The position numbers and the translations under genes were made by a program. DNA of 64,000 nucleotides, from NCBI RefSeq assembly GCF_027596085.1, contig NC_072451.1, positions 10,741,098 to 10,805,097 of the forward strand, read 5' to 3'. Below the pieces are notes generated by a model. That model ran no database searches. It was given only the letters and a program-made list of their open reading frames with translations, and was not told where the DNA came from. The DNA is from Anoplopoma fimbria. Its lineage: Eukaryota > Chordata > Actinopteri > Perciformes > Anoplopomatidae. This document shows positions 35,727 through 46,160 of the stretch, one piece after another. Positions within the stretch are counted from its first letter, which is position 1. Every line of letters begins with the position of its first letter.

Positions 35727-36169
35727 ATACTCTATTATCTGTAACCAAGCGACCAATTTACTTCCTGTTAACACCGGCACCCGCATGATCAGTGTACATG
35801 AATAGTCAATATATTCATTTCCAGGAAGACAGTCTGGACAGAAATAATTTAGAAAACAATAACGAAACACATGTGTTGATGGAGATCGTTTTTGTTTTAA
35901 AACAAAAACGTATGAGTGTGGATTTAGCCTAAGTGAAAAATCAGTCGACTCCCCTAAGTTGAATAATAAATATTTGCAGCATTGACTTCTATCTTATAAC
36001 TGTCTGCACACCATTCTCCCTATGTTAAACAGTGTGTAACCTAACAGGTGAGGTTTTGCAACAAGGTTTTTGGACTCCCTGGCTCTACCTTCTCTCTTCA
36101 TCAAACTTCTTCAAACCTTAATTCGTTGCAAAAAACATTTAAAGCATTTTCTGAATGCATGTTTTTCCT

Positions 36170-36572
36170 TGACCTGTCGGACCAACCAACCAGCCAGACC
36201 TGCCGGACCAAACGCCACCAAACTGTCGAAAGGGGGAGAGGGAGAAGAGCTGAAATGGAAGCTATGCTAACACAGCTAGATAATATGTATGAAAGCAGCA
36301 GGATGTTGGAGACTGTTGAGCCCACATCTTCACAGAGACCGTGATCCATCGTTCATCCAGGATCAAGCTGCACTTGACAGGCGGAGAGCAGGGCAGAGAG
36401 CAGGACTCTGGTTGGAGGAGAGGAGGTGGACTCTGTGTTTACATCATGATGCTTGCTGCTCAAACACATGATGGAAAATGTTTGTTCTGTTGCAAATGGG
36501 CTACAACTGGTTTTCATTGTGCATCCCTGTGTTGCATAATGAACATAAATGAGCCTTGAATACCTTGAATTA
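36170..36572 (+). mobile_element. Internally deleted LINE, copy A
   Basis: The 5' part carries GGAAGCTATGCTAACACAGC, GATCCATCGTTCATCCAGGA and TTTACATCATGATGCTTGCT, a decayed start of a LINE endonuclease frame. After ATGGAAAATG it jumps to the 3' end: ATGGGCTACAACTGGTTTTC, GTGCATCCCTGTGTTGCATA and TGAATACCTTGAAT. Copy B at 42.34-42.88 kb (opposite strand) has the same two ends but keeps about 130 bp more of the endonuclease. RT is absent from both. Confidence 0.65.
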
Positions 36573-36706
36573 TAACTGATTATTATGGCCTTTTCTGTGT
36601 TTCTCCCTGTGCCTCCCAAACTTCGGTTTTCTCCCACAGTAAAAGCACAGGCCTCCTGCCCATGCAGCCCTCCCATGACACTGAAGGAATTGCCAGGTAG
36701 TCCAAT

Positions 36707-36954
36707 AGAGCCTCCTCGGCTTCATCGGACCATCGTTTGACTGTGCGGGTCACAGCTGGCTGCCTGTGCACACGAGGTTTGTACACAGGCCGGAGGTGCA
36801 CCAGGTTGTGGTCAGATCTTCCCAGGGGAGGGAGGGGTGATGAGGTGTATGCCTCCTTGGTGTTGGCATACAGCAGGTCCAGGGTTCTGTTGTCTCTGGT
36901 GGGGCAGGTGATGTACTGGGTGAAGGTGGGCAGAGTGGAGGACGGAGGGGCATG
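36707..36954 (-). pseudogene. Isolated 248-bp LINE endonuclease fragment
   Basis: It is identical at every base to 33749-33996, in the same orientation, 2958 bp away. It encodes the endonuclease segment from HAPPSS through SDHN to the start of the linker. Neither the LINE 5' end nor the 3' tail accompanies it, so it did not arrive by normal 3'-primed LINE insertion. It has no independent coding function. Confidence 0.95.
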
Positions 36955-38052
36955 ATAGAAAATGATGTAAAAATCTTGGTTCAATTTAATATTTAACAGT
37001 GATATCACAATGCAAGAGCAAGAATACAGAGCGCCTGAGCATGTGCCTTACATTTGCATTTTCACGTTTGAGACTTGAGGATGAAACACTGGAGTGTTGC
37101 GCGACCCATTTAAACATCGTCGTCTCTCAGACGCACACGTAACCGCTAAACAAAGGCAGCGCTTCACATTCTAACAGAGACGATCCAGATCTGCAGCAGC
37201 TATAAACCAAGTATTCCCACATGAGCGTCCTCTCCCAGTTCGGCCTGGTGACTTGCTGCCACATGCCAGCGGCCACCGGGGCCACAACGAGGGCCAACTT
37301 ATGCTGCACAGTGGGGTCATCTGGGAGGTGAGGAGTACCAGGCTTCATTACTGCCTCCCGTCAGCCGGGAACGAGGGCGACGCTCTACAGCAACAGCTCT
37401 GTCAGAGACAAGCAGCTCTGAATTCACTCAGCCGAATCCTTCACATCAAACACCTCTATTCTGTTTCAGGGGCTCACAGCTTTTATCCAGAATCCAAAAA
37501 CACGTAAATAGTGATGTCTGTGAGAAGCCTGGAGTTTGACTTGTGTTAAGAGAGACGCAGAACAGAAGGAATCTCGCAAAGAGGGTTTCTGTCAGAGAGA
37601 ATTAGGTTAATATCGCTCAGCCATTGATTTTCTCGGGCGCTTCTTATCAATGTTTTAAAAGCAGAAGTTGATTTTCTTTTTGGAATGTTTAAAAAGGCGA
37701 GAAACTGGAGCATGTGTTTCTGTCCTCGCTTGGCTCGGCTCGCTGCAGGAAGAGAGTGAGAACTCCTCTTCATGCAGGGGAAAAAGTACCCTAGTAAATG
37801 TGATGTTTTATTCAGAGCCACTTCTCTTCATCATCCTCAGCACCCCCTCCTTTTACCCCGAGAAATCTGAATCTACCTCCGCCAAACTGAAAAGCACCCT
37901 TTGCGACAGTCTAGGCTGCCGCTGAACTCCTGACACCTTGTTGATTCTCCCTGCCTCAGCAGCTGCGTGCTGCCAAACCAGACTGTGAGCGTATTTGTAT
38001 GCAGCGTTGAGGTACTTTGATCAACATAGCAGTTATGGCTGAGGCAGGGAGT
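36955..38052. other. Non-coding; GC-richer, possibly regulatory
   Basis: No gene recognised. 37.17-37.45 kb is moderately GC-rich and partly open on both strands but has no known domain. It could be a conserved non-coding stretch. Confidence 0.3.
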
Positions 38053-38074
38053 GGGGGGGGGGGGGGGGGGGGGG
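38053..38074 (+). repeat. Homopolymer of 22 G
   Basis: An unbroken G run in otherwise unique sequence; capable of G-quadruplex formation and prone to sequencing length error. Confidence 0.9.
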
Positions 38075-38189
38075 CAGATTTACATTCTCGCCATGAACAG
38101 GCAGAATTTCTAGAAGTCAAGAAGGGCACGTTCAGTGGCAGAAACGAAGATGAAGCTCTTGCAGCTCGAGCAGCGACGTAGAGACACTG

Positions 38190-38421
38190 GTAGTGGCAGC
38201 AACTTGTCAATCACAGTAAGCCCCGCCCTAAAGCATACTCTGTTTTATGGTCTATTTGACTCTAAATGGACCATAATTTACTAAATGAACATCATGCGGT
38301 ATTGAAGAAGACTTTAAACTAGAGATTGAGACCATAAACTCATGTTTACAATGTTTACTGAGGGAATAAATCAAGACAGAAGTAGAGTCATTTTCTCATA
38401 GACTTCTATATAATCGTCGCC
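38190..38421 (+). repeat. Interspersed repeat family X, copy 2
   Basis: Closest of the three copies to 383-605. It shares GGTCTATTTGACTCTAAATG, CTAAATGAACATCATGC, ATTGAAGAAGACTT and TCATAGACTTCTATA. It stops earlier than the other two. Confidence 0.7.
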
Positions 38422-39367
38422 GCCTGGTGTTCCGGAGGTTACCTCTGTTTATCTCTGCAAAATCGAGCTTGATAATTCTTTCCAAGCTTCTGACTTGTAA
38501 TTCCATCCTAAATAGATCGCAGCGTAACAAATAATGTTTTATCACGTAAGCTGACGTCTGTCTCTGATCTAACTAAATAGATGGAATTGTTTCAAACAAG
38601 TGAGGGTTTTCTAGGACCAGATAGTAAATCTTCATCCTGATATTAATAAAAAGTAAATCTAATGTGATCGTCTCTGTGTGTTGCGCCATGTATGTGCCCG
38701 CTCAGTGTCTCAGTATGATTTATTTTTGTACAGCACGGCCCAGTGTGCATTTCTGTCAGTGGTGTGTAGTGATTGTTATGTACTGCTGTCTACAACATAT
38801 GACATATGTTTTATAGTGTCACTGATAAATGTTCCTGCTCCTGTGTGCTCATTCACCTTAAACAGGTGTTGATTTCTGAAACAATTGAAATGTTGTTTTT
38901 CAGCTTGTGAGTAACTTAACACAAATTGTCACACATTTATTATTTTGGCTCTAATTTGCTGGAAATATTCTGCTTTTTCGCTTTCTAAAGAAGTGTTTTG
39001 TCTCGAGATGTCCCTTGAGCTTACTCAGCATCATTGCTGAGTTTCAAAGTGTTTCCCTGCAGATGAGTTGTTCCAGCGTGTGATAGTTAGCTTACTCTCT
39101 CCACACAAAGCTGTAAGAACAGTCTGATTTTAGCTCTTTCGGCTGAGGTGAGGGCTGTATCAGCATGTCTTTGAGTTCTGTCAGAGCAAATGGGGGAAAG
39201 ATTTGTTTCAGTAAAGTCGCTTTTTCTGACTGCTGAGTACTTGGAAAACTCAAATGCCGGAAAATGACGGAAAATGCCTTTGCGTTACTATGACAAGTGG
39301 AAACTGTGAGCTGTTTTTGTTATTTATCTCTGCTAAGCGTAAGCCTGTGCAGAGATAATGTGTTCTA

Positions 39368-39368
<1 letters not shown>
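38422..39368. other. Non-coding, nothing recognised
   Basis: Short ORFs only. Confidence 0.4.

Positions 39369-39409
<41 letters not shown>
39369..39409. repeat. (TG)n microsatellite
   Basis: About 20 TG units followed by TTGTTGTG. Confidence 0.97.
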
Positions 39410-39410
<1 letters not shown>

Positions 39411-39929
39411 GTTGTGTATCTGTCTGTCTGTCCACGGCTACTGGGCCTATCAGCCTGATATTTGTGTGCTCATTTATGACTCTATGTCCCATGTCCTCCC
39501 GTGGTTGTAGTGATTCAAAAAATTTAAAAACCTATTTTATTGAATGTTTTATATCGACATCTATGGAGACCTTTTGTCTCATTTTGAACCGGAACATCTG
39601 CAGATTAAATCCATACCTGATATGTTAAGATCCTCTAATGTTGATAACAAATATGAGTTGAATAAATCACTGTTTTTGGTTTCTTGAGTGCTCTTTTTAG
39701 TTTTTCTTAAATTCTTGATGCCGACAAATGTCTAAATCATTGCCCTAAATTATTATTCAGAATTTTTACGCTTAGTTCAGGCTGTTCTCATACAGTGTCA
39801 CAGCCATACCTATGAAAGAGAGTGTGCTGTAATATGTATATATCCCACAAAATAAATTCATATATAATCCATGTAATAATGAACCAGGAAGTAAAAATAA
39901 TAAAAGAACCAGGAGATGGCTGTTTGTGC

Positions 39930-40205
39930 CCAGTGTATAACGTTACTTAAGTACTTCTGTACTTAAATAACGCAACTTCTGTAGTTATTTTCACCCAAAC
40001 CCTGACATTTCCTAAACCTTACTAAGTTGTTTCCTGTGAACACCGAAGTTTATTTTGAAAAGACCATATGCATGTATTGTGAAATTGAAAAGTGCTGCTG
40101 GACGATTGTAGATCATGTGACTTCTTCGTAAAATATAATACGAACCGTTTAAGGTTACGCCGCTAGGTCCCGTTTTTGTTTCCAGGACAACATTTTGTAG
40201 CACCT
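39930..40205. repeat. Dispersed repeat with AAACCCTGACATTTCCTAAA core
   Basis: GTACTTAAATAACGC, ACCCAAACCCTGACATTTCC, TAAACCTTACTAAGTTG and TTTTTGTTTCCAGGACAACA resemble a common fish repeat and partly match 19.75-19.93 kb. Class unknown. Confidence 0.3.
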
Positions 40206-42340
40206 GCTGTTTGACTAAATAAGCTCCTCCTCGACTCTCCCTCCAACTCCACTGGAGATGCCAGGTTTGGACACTGCTTTGGTCATTTTAAATTTCTGCT
40301 GTATGTACAATCAATCAACTAAAAAGTAAAAACTCATTCACAATTTATATTTTAGTTTTATATATTAAATTGATCTTACATCAGTACGCCTCACTGACAT
40401 TGTATCTATTACACAAGTATTTCATTTTTTGATGATTTTAAAACATGCAAATGCTGTGTATGACATGTTCTTGGTGAACTGAATTTACTTGATGTCAAAC
40501 AACAAATATCAAAAAGGCAACAGAAAAGTTTTCCAAGCCTCAAAGTAAACTATAAAATAAATGAAACGTCTCGTTCAGAATGATGTATTTTGTATGACCC
40601 TTACAACTGCCTTGCGGCTATACTTGGTATTAAAATTGTAATAGTGTCTGAAAGTAATGAGATTACGCTCTGTTGGACTAATTTAATTTCATGTCAGTGA
40701 TTGCATTAGTAAGCAGGTAATTAATGACGTCTAACAGATTAAGTGAGGCCTGATGCTTTACAGCAGAGCATTTAAACTGAATAGCAGCTCTGAGTCTGGG
40801 TCTGTGGCGCCGGACGGACGCCTGGTTGAAGACAAGACGGATTCCAGCAGCCTCAGAATATCATCGAGACATTACTGCAGCCACTCGGCATGACTGTAAA
40901 ATGAAGTAAAATAATATTAGGGTATTTTTGGCTGAGAGTGGGGCTGGAGATGAATCGAAATGGAAATGATTGGTGAGGATCGATGAATCATTCATGAGCG
41001 TGAGACGGGCCCAAAGCAGGAGACAAAGTTAGACTGCACCCCCGCGCTCACCCCCGTCCTCACTCCCATCCCCGCAGCTCCACGAGGCTCATGCTAACTG
41101 TGTGATTTCTACCTAATTGGCTGCGTCTGTTGTCGCATGGTTAACAGCCCCAGTGGGAGGCCAGCTCTGATCCTCTACAGTGTCCCACGTTCACCCTCAC
41201 CTCAACTCCCCTGTTATCTGTATCTCCCCCTCTAGCCTCTTTTTCCTTCTTTTCTCCACTTTTGCCTCCATCCTCCCTCCTTTCCTCCCTTTTGCTCTGC
41301 ACACTTGTCTTTGCTTGGTAGAACAAGATACCTTCCCCTCCCACTCGTCTGGGCCCTAACTTAACAACATCTTGTAGATATGGTTGGAATTCTAAATGAT
41401 CTTCGTATGTAAAGCTAAAGTGTCCACTACCTGCATGGGAGAGAGGCTTTAAGGGCTTGAAATCGATCACAAAAAACAAGCTGTTTTACATTTTCTTAAT
41501 ACATAAAAAATGTTCAACGTATCAAATATGTATATACCTCTAAGCAATCTGCAATTGTAAATGTTAATGAAAATGTATTTGCAGCAACTGATCATTAAAG
41601 GCTGAAACAGGTGGGTGGCAGAGTAAGCCCACCCTGTGAAATGTAGCCCAACTCTTTCTTTCAGTATTAATGAGTATTTTGAAAATCTCTGTCCTATCAG
41701 TAAAACCTAAAAAAAAAAAAAGTCTAAAAAGACTGCAGATCCTATTTGTCCCTCACCAAACACACTCTCTGTACATAATAACAATAAAGCAACTAATCAA
41801 CCAAAGCGAAATGAGCCACAGAACAATCGGTACCTGACCTTTTGATCGTCTTAAAGCTGAATTTATAGCTAGGCATTAGGCCACATCATAGCTGAGCTGC
41901 CCTCTTCAAAAAATAGAGCTGCATGCTTGTGTTTTCCCTGACATGTTTGTGATGTCGGTGGAGTTTGTTGAGAGGGAAGTTAATGTGAAAACAGTTAAAG
42001 AGCAGTGCCGTAAGTGATCACACAGCAGACCTTCTACTAATTTTGAGTGTGAATTGTTCGGAGATGGTGCGGCAGATGGCTGCCTCTATGCAAATTATTT
42101 TTGTGTTTTTTCCAGAGCCGGTGCCGACATCTCAGAGGCCCTGAAACAATTGAAATGTTTCAGTGAGCCACGTAAACCATTTGCCATTGCCACAGAGTCA
42201 TACTTGACAACCCCAGTGTATTATACTGCTGTAAAACAATCATTAATTAATACTATTAATAATTGTGTTAGCTGCATTAGGCCCATTCAAACGGGCTTCC
42301 CTAGATTTCCTCAGTTATTTTCAAATATGAAATACTATGT
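40206..42340. other. Non-coding; two candidate conserved stretches
   Basis: No gene. 40660-40860 (CAGGTAATTAATGACGTC, ACAGATTAAGTGAGGCC) and 42110-42300 (CAATCATTAATTAATACTAT, AATAATTGTGTTAGC) are unusually rich in homeodomain-type TAAT sites and repeat-free. Confidence 0.25.
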
Positions 42341-42880
42341 GTTCAAGGATTCAAGGAACATTTATTTTTATTATGCAACACAGGGACGCACATCGGAATG
42401 CAGTTGTAGCCCATTTACTACACAAGAAAAACAAGAGAAAAATCTAAGCAAAAACTTTAGTACATTTCTGTAGTTCATTTTTTGAATTTGCATCATAAGG
42501 AATGTAAACAGCAGCAACAAAAACAATTATCTGGGCAGATAATATGGCCGACAACTTCACATTCAAATTCAACATGAAAAAACAGTGTCCATCAACTTTG
42601 ACTGTGTTTGAGCACCAAGCATCATGATGTAAACAGATAGTCCACCTGCTCTCCTCCAACCAGACTCCTGCTCTCTGTCCTGAGGTTCCCCCATTAAAGT
42701 GCAGCTTGATCCGTGATGAACGATGGATCCAGGTCTCTGTGAACAGTCACCGACCTACCGTTTGTAGTAGCCTCAGGTCCTAGCTGGGTTAGCTTAGCTT
42801 CCATCTGGGCTCTGCTCCCTCTCATTGGGCCGCAGGGCTGTTTCAAGTTCTCTCGCAGGACATTTGAAGCGCTCTTGGAG
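42341..42880 (-). mobile_element. Internally deleted LINE, copy B
   Basis: On the minus strand: a GGGAGCAGAGCCCAGATGGA leader, GGAAGCTAAGCTAACCCAGC, GATCCATCGTTCATCACGG, then an endonuclease-like frame with WCSNTVKVDGHCF and VAAVYIPYDANSKNEL, matching the AVYIPPxAN motif of LINE endonucleases. It then jumps to the tail GGGCTACAACTGCATTCC, TGTGTTGCATAATAAAAATA and TTCCTTGAATCCTTGAAC. The rest of EN and all of RT are missing. Confidence 0.7.
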
Positions 42881-43254
42881 GCCCTCTGGTAGCCACGGTG
42901 ACCCTTATCTTAATACATGTTTTTATGTTTATTCACTTTTTGCTGTGATACCCAGAGCTCTTTCACCAGAGATGTGCTCATCAGGAAACAACTTCAGTAG
43001 ATTTATTTCCCACTTTCTGTCATTAACTGTTGATTTATGGACCTTCTGGACAAAGGTGTTGTCCTTCTTTCACCTGCATCTCTGTAAATCTCCGGGCAAT
43101 TAATAATCAACACCTGGTCCATTTACTGAGATGAACCGCAGACTATTGGGATAGTTAAGGGGAAACATTGTGGTCAGGGCAAATAAACTATGAATAAATG
43201 CCTTGTTATGGTTGGTGAAGGATCATGGTTACCAACACAATACCTCCTAACCAA

Positions 43255-43690
43255 TTCACAATCCCCACTAACCTGACCCACCAGATTGTTTGTTACACAG
43301 AACCATCTGATAGGCAGTCATTGGAAACTGTTGGAAAAGGGCAGTCACTTTGAAAAAATATGCAACAGGTTAGTTGATGAACCATCTGTCAATCAAACTC
43401 TTACCAAAGCCAGTCAGAAGAAGAGAGAAAACCTCCTTTGATTAAGAAAAGCGTTCAGTGCCATTATTTTCTCCTCCTTTCATCGCAGAAATTCTCTCCA
43501 GTTCTGATAGAACTGATGCTGTTGCAGAAGCTATATTAGCCTCTTCAGGAGCTGCCATTGTTGTTTAGAACACACCGTAGCCTCTCCGTGTCATCTCACA
43601 CACACCTTAGCCACGCCCCAGCTGCAATTGGCTCCTTACAGGATGCTGATTGGTCCGAACACAAACCCATAACTTGAGGCCTGACAAGAG
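43255..43690 (+). repeat. Interspersed repeat family Y, longest copy
   Basis: It contains both the leader matched at 10.3 kb (GAAACTGTTGGAAAAGG, CCATCTGTCAATC) and the centre matched at 16.5 kb (TCTCCAGTTCTGATAGAACT, GCCACGCCC, GATTGGTCC), then CATAACTTGAGGCCTGA. No ORF. Confidence 0.65.
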
Positions 43691-45857
43691 AGATTTTTTT
43701 GTGATCTTGTGTTCCCGTAAGATTACATCATCAAACCGCAATGTCCACACTCTCTTTTCTCCTTGCTACTAAGGGGAACTCAACCTTCTGCATTGGCACT
43801 GGATGTTCGCCACCATGATAGGATTTGCACTAAACAACTCACAGTGTTTAACGGTGGTCTCTGTGGTGTGATGAGTTGATCCAACCTTTCAAAATAAAGT
43901 AATGTAATACCTAACATGATAATATTTTTCATTCCCACGGTTTTGCCTACCAGTAGTTTAATTTCCTTTGAATTTTCACTCTTTTCTAGGAATATTACCT
44001 CCCACACCGTAATTTGTTTGGTTTTACCTATAATAGCCGTTATACTTCGTCAAAATAATGCCTTAGAAATTAATTTTGTGATTTATTGAATGATTTCATT
44101 GTTTGTCAAAGTAAAAGATATTAGAACTTTTGCAAATAATTATTTCTCTCGGAGCTAAAATATAGAAATTATTGCAGCCAAATGGGCAGATGGTAAGGTT
44201 ACGTTTAATGGTTTTAATTGGTCTCTTAATGGCACATTTGCACTGCCTCTTCCTGCTACTTATATGTATAGAGGCAGTGTGGTGAATTATATTAGATGTA
44301 TTCTAATGTAAATAAATTACAAGGAGTTACCAAGGTTTAACTTCTTCTGTTATTCAAATCTCACAGTCAAGTCTGAAGAAGGTTGTACATATGTGTTAGT
44401 TAGAACTCGGTATTCATGTCATCATATCAATGTTGTGTTTTCAGCTTGTTCCACCGCCCCCAAGTCGCCGAAGAAAAATCAATGGAAGCACTTTTGAGTC
44501 TTGCTGTATGTATTATGAAAAGCCTCTTCACTGGATGTGTGTTAGTCTCTCAGTGGTCTGCGGTCTTTAACCTCTTGGTGCTCTGTGCTGGAGGCTCAGA
44601 CATGTGCGTCATTTTCCACACAAGCTCTTCCACTGACCCTCCGCCCACAAGCAGCATTTGGACAGGACAACCACCAGGGTCATTGCCCTGCTATGACCTG
44701 CATACCAACAATCTGCATCTGAGAGGGTTAAAGCTCTCAGATGAGACTGGATCACTGCTACTTTGCAATCAATGGTTCTTTTGAGTTTCTCCTCCTCGCT
44801 CCAGTTTTGCCTGCAGTTTTTTTTTTTTTACTAACCGCACTACAAAAGCGGAACAACAGTAGCAAGTTAGATTGCAATCAAGATTTGATTCACCTGAGCA
44901 GAAGCAGCGTTACCACGGCAACTGCACCGTATTCCTGCTGGACTGTGAGAAATGCCTCATTATTTTTGCCTTCCTTCGGCAATTCGAGGCACTTCTTGTG
45001 GCACACCATCAAAAACACTCTACGAAAGGAAATTTACATTTTTAGGATAAATCTGAAAGACAAAAATAACTAAAGATTCCACCAGCACGCTCAGCTAGTT
45101 AGCTGCAATCATCAATAATCCCAGGTGAAAATCACCACCTGATTAGCTGGGGGTGTAGTGAAAACCAGCAGGACCTGTGGGTGCTGACACGGGACCACTG
45201 ATCACCATCATCATCACAAGTTAATATCATCCTACTTTTCCATGCCGACAAAGCTCCCCATGCCTGGCTGATAACTGGATGGGAAAATAGGAGTCTGCCA
45301 ACTGCAGCGGAAACTTTTAATGAGCCTGAACTATATTGGGATCCTAATTCACACTCCTACAGCCAGGTAGGAACTGACACACACACAGAATCAACACTTG
45401 AAGACGCACAAATGCACTGCACGGAGGGGCTATTTTTGCACCCTTATTCCCTTAAACAGCCAATACAAACACTCTCAAACACACGTGCAGGTGTGAATTC
45501 CTGCTACGTTGGGGACTGATTAACAAGAGCAGCTCCTGTAAGGGCTGGAGCAATTATTCAGAAATGTCCTATCCAATCATGGCTGTTCAGTAGTAATTAC
45601 CACACAGACTAATGCGTAAGTGTGTCTGCGTAGCAGCGCTGCAGATTTGAGTAACAACGCTCTGAATGCAGCTGCAGCACAGAGAATATATATACGTTCA
45701 CACATACAGTACATACCGAAAGAGACAACCTTTCACATGCTGTTAAATGTATATCATGTTCTGTGCCTATAGAAATAAGAATTTGTCTCTCTTAGACTGT
45801 TACTGATCTGGATTCAGTGTACGTGATCCCCGGGAGTTCTTTTTCATTTGCAAGAAG
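43691..45857. other. Non-coding; one weak exon-like segment
   Basis: 44444-44503 is flanked by TTTTCAG and GTATGT and is open in one frame, but it is only 60 bp and unrecognised. 44030-44270 is AT-rich and complex (AGAAATTAATTTTGTG, GCAAATAATTATTTC, TTAATGGTTTTAATTGG), a possible conserved element. No gene called. Confidence 0.3.
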
Positions 45858-46160
45858 CAGTGTTGTAGACAAGAGACCATGTCAAGACCAAGACCAGACC
45901 AGTGCAAGTCCCACACTGTATGACACACTAACGAAAAAAAATTAGAAGATTCAACACTCCTCACATTGATCTGAAAGATTCATATTCTCATAAAAAACAT
46001 CTTAAGATTGTTCTTTATTTGCCTCTATTATTGCTGTATATTCTGTATATGTTTGTTGTCTTGACCGGTTTCCTCCTCTTCTTCTGAGGCTGAGATAAGA
46101 CCTTCAAAAAGACTGATCAGGACAACAACATCGCCAAGGGGTACATGGAAAGATTGTGAA
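45858..46160 (+). mobile_element. hAT-like non-autonomous element
   Basis: It begins CAGTGTTGTAGACAAGAGAC and continues CAAGACCAAGACCAGACCAG, GTGCAAGTCCCACACTG, CTTTATTTGCCTC and GCTGAGATAAGACCTT, in the order of a common fish repeat with a CAGTGTTG terminus. The far end was not resolved. No ORF. Confidence 0.45.

Larger units (their letters stand above)
32324..35932. mobile_element. TTAA-type DNA transposon (Kolobok-like), split by insertions
   Basis: The left end is TTAAGGCCCTGTCCACACTA followed by CTTCGTTTTCATTTTAAAATG. The right end, inverted, is TTAGGCTAAATCCACACTCA followed by ACGTTTTTGTTTTAAAAC. The two align as degenerate terminal inverted repeats. TTAA at the left end fits a TTAA target site; the right copy is mutated. 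Only about 210 bp remain on each side (32324-32536 and 35727-35932). The middle is occupied by a LINE and an LTR-like element. The superfamily is inferred from the GGCCCTGTCCACAC terminus and TTAA. Confidence 0.5.

Noticed and set aside
35053..35805. 250-codon Ser/Pro/Leu-rich ORF
   Set aside because: It spans an LTR-like repeat end with an internal AATAAA and runs out of it into transposon sequence; C/T-rich composition explains the open frame.
44444..44503. 60-bp exon-like segment between TTTTCAG and GTATGT
   Set aside because: Too short, unrecognised peptide, and such splice-like pairs occur by chance.
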